Assembly: GCA_035639875.1 (NCBI GenBank)
Contig: DASQXE010000171.1
Coordinates: forward strand, 1-31,254
DNA: 31,254 nucleotides
From: JAIBJP01 sp035639875
Lineage (GTDB): Bacteria > Actinomycetota > Thermoleophilia > Gaiellales > Gaiellaceae
Direction: 5' to 3'
The position numbers and the translations under genes were made by a program. Under the pieces are notes generated by a model. That model saw only the letters and a list, made by a program, of their open reading frames with translations. It was not told where the DNA came from and made no database searches. Positions 13,809 through 22,130 of the stretch are shown here, in pieces (positions within the stretch are counted from its first letter, which is position 1; every line of letters begins with the position of its first letter).

Positions 13809-15614
13809 TCAAGCTGCGTCGGCCGCCCAATCGCCGTACAGCGAGAGGTAGCGACCCTCCCGGGCGAGAAGCTCGTCATGTGTCCCCTGCTCGACGAGGC
13901 GTCCGTGCTCGAGAACGACGATGAGGTCCGCGTTGCGAATCGTCGACAGGCGGTGGGCGATGATGAATGCGGTCCGGCCGGCGAGCAGCCGGCGCAGCGC
14001 GACCTCGATTCGCCGCTCGGTGCCAATGTCCACGCTCGACGTCGCCTCATCGAGGATGAGGATGCGCGGGTCGGCGAGGAGAGCGCGCGCGAAGGCGACG
14101 AGCTGACGCTGGCCGAGCGACAGGCGCGCGCCGCGCTCCGCGACCTCGGTCCCATATCCGTCCTCGAGGCTGAGGATGAAATCGTGCGCGCCGACCGCCT
14201 CGGCCGCGGCGACAATCTCGCGCTCCGTTGCCTCCGGTCGGCCGAAGGCGATGTTGTCGCGCACGGTGCCCGCGAAGAGGAAACCCTCCTGCGGGACGAT
14301 CCCGAGCTGCCGGCGGAGGCTCTGTTGCGTGACGCCGCGGAGGTCATGGCCGTCAATCGTGATGCGGCCGGCGCGGGGGTCGTAGAAGCGGGCGAGGAGC
14401 TTGGCGATCGTGGACTTGCCGGCGCCGGTGTGACCGACGAGCGCGACGGTTGTTCCGGGTGCGACGTCGAGATCGATCCCATGGAGCACCTCCTGCCCGG
14501 TTCCGTAGCCGAACCGCACGCCCTCGAAGACAACGCGCCCTTCGATCGGCGGGAGCGGCCGTGCGCCCGGGGCGTCCTCCACCTCGGGCTCTTCGTCCAT
14601 CACGTCCATGATCTTGTCGAGCGCCGCAACCGCAGACAGGAACGTGTTGTAGAGCTGCGAGAGCTGCTGCACTGGATCGAAGAAATTCGACAGGTAGAGC
14701 ATGAAGGCGAGCAGCGTGCCGACCGTGATCTGTCCGCCGAAATAGCGGTAGCCGCCGTAGCCGAGGACGATCGCGGTCGCGGCCGTCGACAGGAAGTCGA
14801 CGAACGGGAAATAGAGCCCGTTCGTGACGACCGTGCGCTGGTTCGCCGCGCGGTAGTGAGCGTTGACCTCGCGGAAGTGACGCTCGTTGGCCGGCTCGCG
14901 CGTGAAGGCCTGCACGACTCGGATGCCCGCGATGTCCTCTGCGAGGGTGGCCGTGACGAGGCCGAGGCGCTCCCGGACCGCGCGGTAGGCGCGCGACGAG
15001 ATGACGCGAAATGCCGCTGTGGCGGCAGCCATGAAGGGAAAGACCGCCAGCGTCGCCAACGCGAGCTTCCAGTCGAGGAAGAAGAGGATCGTGGCCGACC
15101 CGACGAGAATGAGCGTGTTCTGAAACAGGCTCGTGACGCCGTCCGTGACCAGCTGGTCGAGTGCCTCGACGTCATTGGTCAGCCGGCTGATGATGACGCC
15201 GGCGCGATTGCGCTCGAAAAAGCCGAGCGAGAGGCGCTGGAGGTGACGAAAAAGCGTGTTGCGCAGGTCGGCGAGGATGCGCTCGCCGGTCCAGCCGGTG
15301 AAATAGGTCTGGGCTGCGCTCGCCAACCAGTTGAGCACACCGGCGACGAGGAAGGCGATGACGACGAGCACGAGGCGGCGGTAGTCCTTCTCCCTGACGC
15401 CGTCGTCGAGGGCGAGCTTGGCGAGGTAGGGCGGGGCGAGCGAGGTGAACGTCGCCGCGAGGAGGGTGGCGACCGCAAGCGCGGTGCGCACCTTGTACGG
15501 GGCCGTCAGCCGCGCCAGGGTGGAAATGCGCCGGGCCGTCCGCCGCCAGGACCAGTCGGCGACCTCGGCACCACGCTGCATCGTCAGGTGGCTGCCGGGC
15601 TGCCAGATCCTCAT
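13809..15614 (-). CDS. ABC exporter half (membrane plus ATPase), catalytic-Glu subunit
   Basis: 601 residues. The N-terminal six-helix type-IV exporter domain (about 35-330) is followed by an ATPase domain: Walker A GHTGAGKST (394-402), Q-loop VPQEGFLF, signature LSLGQRQ (498-504), Walker B ILILDEATSSVD with catalytic Glu523, and switch His554 in AHRLST. The signature is LSLGQ rather than LSGGQ. With its neighbour, which has Asp in place of the catalytic Glu, it should form a heterodimeric exporter with one consensus and one degenerate ATP site. I use the ATG at 15614 because AAAGGA lies 6 nt upstream; the frame is open to 15665 but has no ribosome site there. Exported substrate unknown (drug or lipid type). 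Confidence 0.92.
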   Translation of the reverse strand: MRIWQPGSHLTMQRGAEVADWSWRRTARRISTLARLTAPYKVRTALAVATLLAATFTSLAPPYLAKLALDDGVREKDYRRLVLVVIAFLVAGVLNWLASAAQTYFTGWTGERILADLRNTLFRHLQRLSLGFFERNRAGVIISRLTNDVEALDQLVTDGVTSLFQNTLILVGSATILFFLDWKLALATLAVFPFMAAATAAFRVISSRAYRAVRERLGLVTATLAEDIAGIRVVQAFTREPANERHFREVNAHYRAANQRTVVTNGLYFPFVDFLSTAATAIVLGYGGYRYFGGQITVGTLLAFMLYLSNFFDPVQQLSQLYNTFLSAVAALDKIMDVMDEEPEVEDAPGARPLPPIEGRVVFEGVRFGYGTGQEVLHGIDLDVAPGTTVALVGHTGAGKSTIAKLLARFYDPRAGRITIDGHDLRGVTQQSLRRQLGIVPQEGFLFAGTVRDNIAFGRPEATEREIVAAAEAVGAHDFILSLEDGYGTEVAERGARLSLGQRQLVAFARALLADPRILILDEATSSVDIGTERRIEVALRRLLAGRTAFIIAHRLSTIRNADLIVVLEHGRLVEQGTHDELLAREGRYLSLYGDWAADAA

Positions 15615-15620
15615 GACCCG

Positions 15621-15626
15621 GTCCTT
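15621..15626 (-). promoter_or_regulatory. Shine-Dalgarno AAAGGA deciding the ABC exporter start
   Basis: AAAGGA on minus is 6 nt from the ATG at 15614, supporting this start over upstream alternatives in the frame. Confidence 0.6.
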
Positions 15627-15759
15627 TGAATTACGCGCGCGAGGATGGGAAACCCACCTCCCCAACCCGACGGCGCGAGCCTATCGCGCAAATCTGCACG
15701 CGTGGCGCGCGGGTCGTGCCGAGTTCGCACCGCCACCCATACGGGTCGAAACCGCCTGG

Positions 15760-17544
15760 TCACGCCGTCGCCTCCAGCCGCGAGATGAACTCCTGCTCAA
15801 GCATCCCGTGCTCGTAGATCTCGCGGTACACCGGGCTCGTCTCCGCCAACTCGCCCTGCGTGCCGCGCGCGGCGATGCGGCCGTGGTCAAGCACGACGAT
15901 CTCGTCCGCGAGCGAGATCGTCGACAGGCGGTGGGCGACGATGAGCGTCGTGCGCCCCCGCATGGCCTCGCGCAGCCCGAGGCGGATCCGTGCTTCCGTG
16001 GTCGCGTCGACCGAGGCGGTGGCATCGTCGAGGATGAGGATGCGCGGGTTCGTCACGATCGCCCGCGCGACCGCGATCCGCTGACGCTGGCCGCCGGATA
16101 GCGTGATGCCGCGTTCGCCGATCACCGTGTCGTACCGCTGCGGCAGCTCGTCGATGAACTCGTGCGCCTGCGCGAGGCGCGCGGCGTGCTCGATCTCCTC
16201 GTCGCTCGCGTCCGGAGCGCCGAAGGCGATGTTCTCCCGCACAGTGGTCGAGAAGAGAAACGGATCCTGCGAGATGACGGCGATCGCGCGGCGGAGGGAG
16301 GTCAGGCTCACGTCACGGACGTCGACGCCGTCAATTGTCAGGCGGCCCGCGCTGACGTCGTAGAAGCGGGGGACGAGCGCGGTCAGAGTCGTCTTCCCCG
16401 AGCCGGTATGGCCGATGAGGGCGACGTTTTGGCCGGGTTCGATCTCCAGGTCGACGTCCTCCAACACCGGCCGCTCCGAGTCGTAGCCGAACGTCACCCC
16501 TTCGAAGGCGATACGACCCTCGCCGGGAGGTAACTCGATTGCGTCCCGACGCTCGGACACCTCCTCGGGCTCATCGAGGATCTGGAAGATGCGCTCGCCG
16601 GAAGCAGTGGCGCGCTGCGACTGCCCGATCCACATGCCGAGCATCCGGAGCGGCATGATCAGCATCGAAACGTAGAGGTTGAAGGCGAAGAACTGGCCGA
16701 CCGTCAGCTCGCCGTGGACCACCATCCAGCCGCCCACCAGCAGGACTGCGGCCTGGGCGAGCAGCGGGACGAAGGAGAGCACCGGGACGTAGACGGATCG
16801 CTGCCGGTTCGCGTCGATCGTGCGCCCGAACACGGCGTTCGAGCGCTGCTCGAACTTGGCCTGCTCCTGGGCTTCCTGCGCGAACGACTTGACCACGTGG
16901 ACGCCGACGATGTTTTCCTCGGCCACCGTGGCCACGTCGGCCAGCTTCTGCTGGACGTCCCTGAGGACGGGGTGGGAGACGCGACTGTAGCGATAAGCCA
17001 GCGTGATGAGGATCGGCGTGATCGCGAACGCGATGAGCGAGAGGCGCCAGTCCGTCCAGAGCATGATCGCCGTCGCTCCCACGATCGTGAACAGGTTCTG
17101 AGCGAAGAAGATGAGCCCGTAGCCGAGGAAGAAGCGGACGCCCTGGAGGTCGACCGTAGCCCGCGACATGAGCTGGCCCGTCTGATGGCGGTCGTAAAAG
17201 CCGAAGGACAGGCGCAGAAGGTGCGAGTAGAGCGCGTTTCGCATGTCGTACTCGACGCCCAGCGCCTGCCATCCGGAGATGAAGCGGCGGCCGACCATGA
17301 GCATCGCCTTGAGCGCGCCGAGCGCGAAGATGATTCCCACCAGGATCCAGAGCACGCGGTGGTCATGGGGCCTGATCGCCCGATCGATCACGCTCTGAGT
17401 CACGCGGACGAGTGCGAGCGCCGCCGCCTGCGACGCGGCCGCGAGCACGATCGACACCCCAAGCGACCACCGGTACGGACGGAGAAAGCCGAGCAAACGG
17501 CCGAAGATGCGCAGATGAGGATGGCTGAGTGCCTGCTCGGTCAT
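15760..17544 (-). CDS. ABC exporter half (membrane plus ATPase), degenerate-site subunit
   Basis: 594 residues. Six membrane helices (about 28-320), then an ATPase domain: Walker A GHTGSGKTT (378-386), Q-loop ISQDPFLF, canonical signature LSGGQRQ (482-488), Walker B ILILDDATASVD where the catalytic Glu is Asp507, and switch His538. Glu-to-Asp at this place marks the non-catalytic half in heterodimeric exporters such as TM287/288 and BmrCD. Its canonical signature completes the active site of the partner, while the partner's LSLGQ faces this degenerate site. It is followed after 145 nt by the partner gene. TAGACT sits 8 nt before the ATG, so transcription may be leaderless. Confidence 0.92.
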   Translation of the reverse strand: MTEQALSHPHLRIFGRLLGFLRPYRWSLGVSIVLAAASQAAALALVRVTQSVIDRAIRPHDHRVLWILVGIIFALGALKAMLMVGRRFISGWQALGVEYDMRNALYSHLLRLSFGFYDRHQTGQLMSRATVDLQGVRFFLGYGLIFFAQNLFTIVGATAIMLWTDWRLSLIAFAITPILITLAYRYSRVSHPVLRDVQQKLADVATVAEENIVGVHVVKSFAQEAQEQAKFEQRSNAVFGRTIDANRQRSVYVPVLSFVPLLAQAAVLLVGGWMVVHGELTVGQFFAFNLYVSMLIMPLRMLGMWIGQSQRATASGERIFQILDEPEEVSERRDAIELPPGEGRIAFEGVTFGYDSERPVLEDVDLEIEPGQNVALIGHTGSGKTTLTALVPRFYDVSAGRLTIDGVDVRDVSLTSLRRAIAVISQDPFLFSTTVRENIAFGAPDASDEEIEHAARLAQAHEFIDELPQRYDTVIGERGITLSGGQRQRIAVARAIVTNPRILILDDATASVDATTEARIRLGLREAMRGRTTLIVAHRLSTISLADEIVVLDHGRIAARGTQGELAETSPVYREIYEHGMLEQEFISRLEATA

Positions 17545-17552
17545 TCCTCTCG

Positions 17553-17558
17553 AGTCTA
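17553..17558 (-). promoter_or_regulatory. Putative -10 box TAGACT, leaderless arrangement, ABC exporter operon
   Basis: TAGACT on minus ends 8 nt before the ATG at 17544. No clear -35 box. The same hexamer precedes two other genes in this window. Confidence 0.45.
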
Positions 17559-17581
17559 GCTCTGGGCCTCCGGTGCACTTT

Positions 17582-17587
17582 TATGCT
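17582..17587 (+). promoter_or_regulatory. Putative -10 box TATGCT of ftcD
   Basis: TATGCT ends 6 nt before the GTG at 17594, favouring that start over the GTG at 17573, which lies upstream of this box. Confidence 0.4.
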
Positions 17588-17593
17588 GGGCCG

Positions 17594-18481
17594 GTGCCGC
17601 TTCCGCTCGAATCCGTGCCGAATTTCTCCGAAGGCCGGGACGGGTCGGCGCTGGCATCCCTCCGAGAGGCGATGTCGCGGCCGGCCGAGCTGCTCGACGT
17701 GCATGCCGACTGGGATCACCATCGGTCCGTGTTCACGCTCGTCGGGTCCGGCGCGGAGCTCGTCGAGACGCTTCTGGCCGGCATCCGCCGAGCGGCGGAG
17801 GTCATCGACCTGCGAGAGCACGCCGGCGCCCACCCTCGGGTCGGCGCCGCCGACGTGGTGCCGATCGTCCCGCTTCGCGACGAGCAGGAGGGGACAGCAC
17901 GTGAGACCGCGCTCGCGCTCGCGGATCGGATCGGCAGCGAGCTCGAATTGCCCGTCTTCTTCTACGGCCGGCTGACCGAGGACGGGCGCGAACCAGCATT
18001 CTTTCGCCGCGGCGGGACCGGCGAGCTGCAGCGGCGCGTAGACGAGGGCGAGCTCTCACCCGATCGCGGCCCGGCGCGCCTTCATCCGAGCGCCGGTGCA
18101 GTCCTCGTCGGAGTTCGGCGGCCGCTCATCGCGTTCAACGTGAACTTGCGCGCGGAGAGCGTAGAGGTCGCCCGCGAGATTGCGCGCCTCGTCCGCGAAC
18201 GCGACGGCGGCTTCCCGGGCGTGCGAGCCCTCGGGCTCGACCTCCCGCGCGCGGGCCTTGTCCAGGTGAGCATGAACGTGACCGATTGGGAGGCCGCGGC
18301 TCTGCATGAGATCGTCGCGCGGATCGTCGCCGAGGCCCAGGCTCGCGGGGCGGAGGTGGTAGGCAGCGAGCTCGTCGGGCTCATGCCGGCGGGGGCGGCG
18401 GTCAAGGCGGCCGGAGCCGTGCTCAGGATCGACGGCTTCGATCCGAGCCACGTGCTCGAGCTGCGCCTCCTCGACGAGTGA
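17594..18481 (+). CDS. ftcD: Glutamate formimidoyltransferase (stand-alone formiminotransferase)
   Basis: 295 residues from the GTG at 17594. The start VPLPLESVPNFSEGRD matches the usual N-terminus of formiminotransferase domains (…VPNFSEGRD). DLREHAGAHPRVGAADVVP is the family's conserved His-rich block, with H76 and H80 as candidates for the catalytic base. It moves the formimino group of N-formimino-glutamate to tetrahydrofolate, giving glutamate and 5-formimino-THF, the last step of histidine breakdown in this route. The cyclodeaminase domain found in animal FTCD is absent, so a separate cyclodeaminase should exist elsewhere. It lies 2.1 kb from hutHUI on the same strand. Its tail overlaps the MFS gene's tail by 59 nt. 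Confidence 0.88.
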   Translation: MPLPLESVPNFSEGRDGSALASLREAMSRPAELLDVHADWDHHRSVFTLVGSGAELVETLLAGIRRAAEVIDLREHAGAHPRVGAADVVPIVPLRDEQEGTARETALALADRIGSELELPVFFYGRLTEDGREPAFFRRGGTGELQRRVDEGELSPDRGPARLHPSAGAVLVGVRRPLIAFNVNLRAESVEVAREIARLVRERDGGFPGVRALGLDLPRAGLVQVSMNVTDWEAAALHEIVARIVAEAQARGAEVVGSELVGLMPAGAAVKAAGAVLRIDGFDPSHVLELRLLDE

Positions 18482-19727
18482 CGGCGAGCGCCACGACCGC
18501 GCCGCCGATGCCTACGGCCGGCGCGGCGAGCGCGGCTCCGACGAAGACCGGGCGCGGATCGACGAATGCGAAGAGAGGCGAAACGAAGAGAAGGCCGGTT
18601 GCATGCGCGCCTCGGTGGACAAGCGAGATCAGGCCCATGACGCGTCCGAGCACGTTGTCCGGTACTTGCTCCTGCGCCGCCGAGTTGACGAGGACGTAGG
18701 CCGAGCCCTGTCCGACCCCGGCGCAGACCGCGCCGGCGAAGGCGACGGCGAGCGAGCCCGCCAGTCCCATGAGCAGGTAGGCGGGGAGATAGAGAGACCA
18801 TGCGAGCAGGCTTCCGTACGCTTTCCGTTTCAGCGGGCGTCGGGCGAGGAGGAGGCCGGCCGAGATGGAGCCGACTGCGTAGCCGACCATGACCACGGCA
18901 AAACTGCCCGCTCCGAGGCCGAGCTCGGAGCGGACGAGCTGCGGGACGCCCACCATCCACGTGCCGGACTCGATCGTGATCGCGATTCCGAGCACGGCCA
19001 CCGCCGCCGCGAGAATGGGGAGGAGCCGCAAGGCGCGGAACCCTGCGCTGATCTGAGCCCACGTCGTTCCTTCGGGCTGCGTGCGCGCCGGGCGCGGGTG
19101 AATGCGGGTGAGGAGAAGCGCCGAGAAGAAGAACGAGGCAGCGTTCAGGGCGAAGAACACGCTCAGCGGGGTGAACGTGAGCAGCCCGGCGGCGATCCCC
19201 CAACCGGCCACGCCGAGCGCGTCCGCGGTCGCGCGCACGAGACCGTTTGCCTGCTGCACGTTCGCGCGATTGACGAGAGCCGGCAAGAGGGCGCCGTAAG
19301 CGGGCTGGAAGTAACTCGCCGCGGCAGTGAGGCAGAAAGCGGCGAGAACGAGGCCCCAGAGTGGCAGGTCGCCGAGCAGCCCCGCCAGCGCGACGGGGAC
19401 GAGAACCGCGCCGCGGAGGACGTCCGCGGCAATCATCGTCCGCCGCCGCTCGAGCCGGTCGGCGAGGAGGCCGCCGTGAAACCCGAAGAGGAGCGCCGGC
19501 ACGCTGTCGGCGAGCCGCACCGCAAGCACTCCGAGGGGACCGCCCGCTTGGAGTGCGAACCACATGAGCGCGATGTACTGGAAGGCGTCCCCGAGTTCGC
19601 TCGTCGCGATCGCGGCGTACGTCAGCCGGAAATCGCGCCGCCGCAGGAGCGCGAGCGCGCCTTCGCGTGGAGGTGCTGCGCCCTCCGGCCGCGCTTCCTC
19701 GGGCAGAGCGGTGACGGGATCGGCCAC
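18423..19727 (-). CDS. MFS permease
   Basis: 434 residues with about 12 hydrophobic segments of the major facilitator fold. GGLLADRLERRR is the loop 2-3 motif, and the pattern fits the enterobactin-exporter/MFS_3-like group (FRLTYAAIATSELGDAFQYIALMWFALQ near the N-terminus). The frame opens at 19817, but the GTG at 19727, with AAGG 8 nt upstream, begins just after the stop of the M55 peptidase gene and avoids reading through it. The C-terminus is Arg-rich and overlaps the ftcD end by 59 nt on the other strand. Because it shares an operon with an aminopeptidase and sits among hut genes, peptide or amino-acid movement is possible. Direction and substrate are unknown. Confidence 0.82.
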   Translation of the reverse strand: MADPVTALPEEARPEGAAPPREGALALLRRRDFRLTYAAIATSELGDAFQYIALMWFALQAGGPLGVLAVRLADSVPALLFGFHGGLLADRLERRRTMIAADVLRGAVLVPVALAGLLGDLPLWGLVLAAFCLTAAASYFQPAYGALLPALVNRANVQQANGLVRATADALGVAGWGIAAGLLTFTPLSVFFALNAASFFFSALLLTRIHPRPARTQPEGTTWAQISAGFRALRLLPILAAAVAVLGIAITIESGTWMVGVPQLVRSELGLGAGSFAVVMVGYAVGSISAGLLLARRPLKRKAYGSLLAWSLYLPAYLLMGLAGSLAVAFAGAVCAGVGQGSAYVLVNSAAQEQVPDNVLGRVMGLISLVHRGAHATGLLFVSPLFAFVDPRPVFVGAALAAPAVGIGGAVVALAVTRRGGAARARGSDRSRRS

Positions 19728-19737
19728 GGCACCGGCC

Positions 19738-20547
19738 TTAGAAGTAGAACTGCTTCCAGGCGCTCCACCAGTCGTCGCCGCGCGAAACGATCCGGCGCGA
19801 GTCGAGCACGTCCACACCGTGGCGGTGGCGGAACTTCTCGACGAGATTCGTACGGGTGTATTCGACCTCGATCTCGCACGGTCGGCCCGGGTCGTAGGGC
19901 GCGACCGCGTCGAGGTTCGCGAGCGCGCGCTTGGCGCCCTCCTCGATCAGCTTCCGCGCTCGCACGGGCGGAATGTTCCGCGCACTGAAGCGTCCAAACC
20001 CCTGCTTCACCGTCACGGTGACGAGCCCGGGACCGAGGAGCTCCGCGGCCTCGCGGCAAGCAGCAGTATCTCCCGTGACCATGAGAACGGGACAGCCCCA
20101 CGTCCCGCAGAGCGCTGCGTTGATTCCCGTCTCGCCAACGAGGGTGCCGTTGAAGCGGAGGTTGTGCCACTCAGTTCCCGAGACCGTGTGGTTGAGGACG
20201 CCGTCGGCCGTCCCCGCCCGCGCGTGCATCCCGACGAAGAGCGCGGCGTCGCAGCCCGTCTCGAGGAAGTCCGTGTACTCGGTCCAGGAGTCCTGCACGA
20301 CCCACTCGCAGTCGGGATCGAGCTCCTCGGGCAGGAGCGAGTTGAAGCTCCAGCCCTGGCCGGCGCCGTGGCAGTCCATCACGACCACTTCGGTCGCGCC
20401 GGCCGCCCGGGCGCCGCGGACGGCGGCGTTGATCTCCTCGGTATAAAGCTTGCGCGCCTCCTCGAAGAGCGACTCGCCTCCGTCGCCCTGCTCAGGCTTG
20501 ACGACACCCGAGACGCCTTCGATGTCACTGATGACGTGGACTCGCAC
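19738..20547 (-). CDS. M55-family D-aminopeptidase (DppA-like)
   Basis: 269 residues, the usual length of the family. Putative zinc ligands fall where the family has them: D8 and E10 in VISDIEG, H60 in MDCHGAG, H108 in FVGMHARAG and E139 in VGETGINA; D8, E10 and H60 have the same numbers as in B. subtilis DppA. The family removes N-terminal D-amino acids from short peptides, acting as a ring-shaped cytoplasmic oligomer. GTG start with AGGAGG 5 nt upstream, one of the strongest ribosome sites in the window. It is transcribed away from hutH with 35 nt between starts and heads a two-gene operon with the MFS permease. Peptide recycling feeding amino-acid breakdown is an inference. Confidence 0.88.
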   Translation of the reverse strand: MRVHVISDIEGVSGVVKPEQGDGGESLFEEARKLYTEEINAAVRGARAAGATEVVVMDCHGAGQGWSFNSLLPEELDPDCEWVVQDSWTEYTDFLETGCDAALFVGMHARAGTADGVLNHTVSGTEWHNLRFNGTLVGETGINAALCGTWGCPVLMVTGDTAACREAAELLGPGLVTVTVKQGFGRFSARNIPPVRARKLIEEGAKRALANLDAVAPYDPGRPCEIEVEYTRTNLVEKFRHRHGVDVLDSRRIVSRGDDWWSAWKQFYF

Positions 20548-20552
20548 CGGAC

Positions 20553-20558
20553 CCTCCT
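20553..20558 (-). promoter_or_regulatory. Strong Shine-Dalgarno AGGAGG of the M55 peptidase gene
   Basis: AGGAGG on minus is 5 nt from the GTG at 20547. It contrasts with the leaderless style of the divergent hutH. Confidence 0.65.
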
Positions 20559-20569
20559 CTCGACCGCTC

Positions 20570-20575
20570 TACACT
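20570..20575 (+). promoter_or_regulatory. Putative -10 box TACACT of the hut operon, leaderless arrangement
   Basis: TACACT ends 7 nt before the hutH ATG at 20583, with no ribosome site between. No operator for a HutC or HutP-type regulator is evident in the 35-nt spacer. Confidence 0.45.
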
Positions 20576-20582
20576 TGCGCCG

Positions 20583-22130
20583 ATGGCGCTCACTACGACG
20601 GTTTCGCTTACCGGAGACGACCTGACGCTATCCGAGGTCTGGGCGGTCGCAGTCGAGGGGGCGGGAGCCGCGCTCTCGGAGGAAGGGGCCGCCAAGATGC
20701 GGGCCGCGCGGGAGCTGGTCGAGCGCGCGGCGAGCGGAGCGGCGGGCGAGCACACATACGGCATCAACACCGGCTTCGGCCGCTTCGTCGAGAAGGTCAT
20801 TCCACCGGAGCTCTCGCAGGAGCTTCAGCTGCGCCTGCTCCGGAGCCATGCGTGCGGCGTCGGCGAGCCCTATCCGGAGGAGATCGTGCGCGCTGCGATG
20901 CTCCTGCGCGCGAACACCCTTGCCAAGGGCTACTCCGGCGCGCGTGTCGGGACGGTGGAGCTGCTTCTCGAATGCCTCAACCGCGGGGTGCTGCCCGTCG
21001 TTCCCAGCAGGGGCTCGGTGGGAGCTTCGGGCGACCTCGCGCCGCTTGCCCACCTCGCGCTCCCGCTCGTCGGGGAGGGTTGGGCGGTCGTGGACGGAGA
21101 ACGGCTGCACGGGGCCGATGCGCTTGCGCGCGTCGGTCTCGAACCGGTCCGGCTGCAGGCCAAGGAGGGTCTCTCGCTTGTGAACGGGACGCAGTTCATG
21201 GCTGCGGTCGGGGCGCTCGCGCTCGTCCGAGCGGGGCGCGTCGCGAAGACGGCCGACGTCGCCTGCGCGCTCTCCGTGGAGGCGCTGCAGGGCTCGCGCG
21301 CAAGCTTCCAGCCCGAGATCCACGCGTTGCGACCGCTGCGGGGCCAGGGTGAGTCGGCCGCGAATGTCGTTCGCCTGCTGGAAGGCTCGGCGATCATCGA
21401 GGCGCACCGCTGGTGCGACAAGGTGCAGGATGCGTACTCGTTGCGCTGCGCCGCGCAGGTGCACGGCGCGAGCCGCGATCTGCTCCGCTACGCGGAGGAG
21501 ACGATCACCGTCGAGCTGAACTCGGCCACGGACAACCCGCTCGTCCTTGTCGACCAGGGCGAGCTTGTCTCGAACGGAAACTTCCACGGGCAGCCGGTCG
21601 CGTTCGCGCTCGACTCGATGGCGGTCGCCCTGGCCGAGTTCGCGTCGATCTCCGAGCGCCGCATCGAGCGTCTGGTGAACCCCTCGCTCTCGGACGGTCT
21701 CCCCGCCTTCCTCACGCCCGACGGCGGCCTCAACTCCGGCTTCATGATTCCGCAGTACGTGGCAGCTGCGCTGGTGAGCGAGAACAAGGTGCTCTCCCAT
21801 CCGGCGAGCGTCGATTCGATCCCGACGAGCGCAGGGCAGGAGGATCACGTGCCGATGGGGAACGCCTCGGCGCTCAAATGCTGGAAGGTGCTCGAGAACG
21901 TGGAGGACACGCTGGCGATCGAGCTCCTCGCAGCCGCGCAAGGAGTCGAGTTCCTGGCGCCGCTCGAGCCGGGCTCCGGCGCGCGCGCCGCACACGATTT
22001 CGTCCGCACGATCTCTTCTTCCGTGGACGAGGACCGGCCGCTCGCGCCGGACATCGAACGGATGGCTGGGGCGATCCGCTCCGGCGAGCTCCTGGCCGCG
22101 GTCGAAGAGGAAGTGGGGGCTCTGACATGA
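20583..22130 (+). CDS. hutH: Histidine ammonia-lyase
   Basis: 515 residues, the normal length. The enzyme removes ammonia from histidine to give urocanate, using a cofactor (MIO) made from its own Ala-Ser-Gly. That triad is at 148-150 in GSVGASGDLAPLAH. HTYGINTGFG (Tyr59) and the later NSATDNPLV, QDH-containing SAGQEDHVPMGN and FLAPLEPG segments are also typical of the family. It is cytoplasmic and forms tetramers in studied members. It is the first gene of the hutHUI operon. Its stop overlaps the hutU ATG as ATGA, so translation is coupled. A -10-like TACACT just before the ATG suggests a leaderless message. Confidence 0.97.
   Translation: MALTTTVSLTGDDLTLSEVWAVAVEGAGAALSEEGAAKMRAARELVERAASGAAGEHTYGINTGFGRFVEKVIPPELSQELQLRLLRSHACGVGEPYPEEIVRAAMLLRANTLAKGYSGARVGTVELLLECLNRGVLPVVPSRGSVGASGDLAPLAHLALPLVGEGWAVVDGERLHGADALARVGLEPVRLQAKEGLSLVNGTQFMAAVGALALVRAGRVAKTADVACALSVEALQGSRASFQPEIHALRPLRGQGESAANVVRLLEGSAIIEAHRWCDKVQDAYSLRCAAQVHGASRDLLRYAEETITVELNSATDNPLVLVDQGELVSNGNFHGQPVAFALDSMAVALAEFASISERRIERLVNPSLSDGLPAFLTPDGGLNSGFMIPQYVAAALVSENKVLSHPASVDSIPTSAGQEDHVPMGNASALKCWKVLENVEDTLAIELLAAAQGVEFLAPLEPGSGARAAHDFVRTISSSVDEDRPLAPDIERMAGAIRSGELLAAVEEEVGALT

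Noticed and set aside
13719..15629. A 636-residue open frame antisense to the ABC exporter gene
   Set aside because: Antisense to a clear ABC transporter; a common artefact in high-GC genomes.
20628..21995. A 455-residue open frame antisense to hutH
   Set aside because: hutH has all family motifs; the antisense frame has none.
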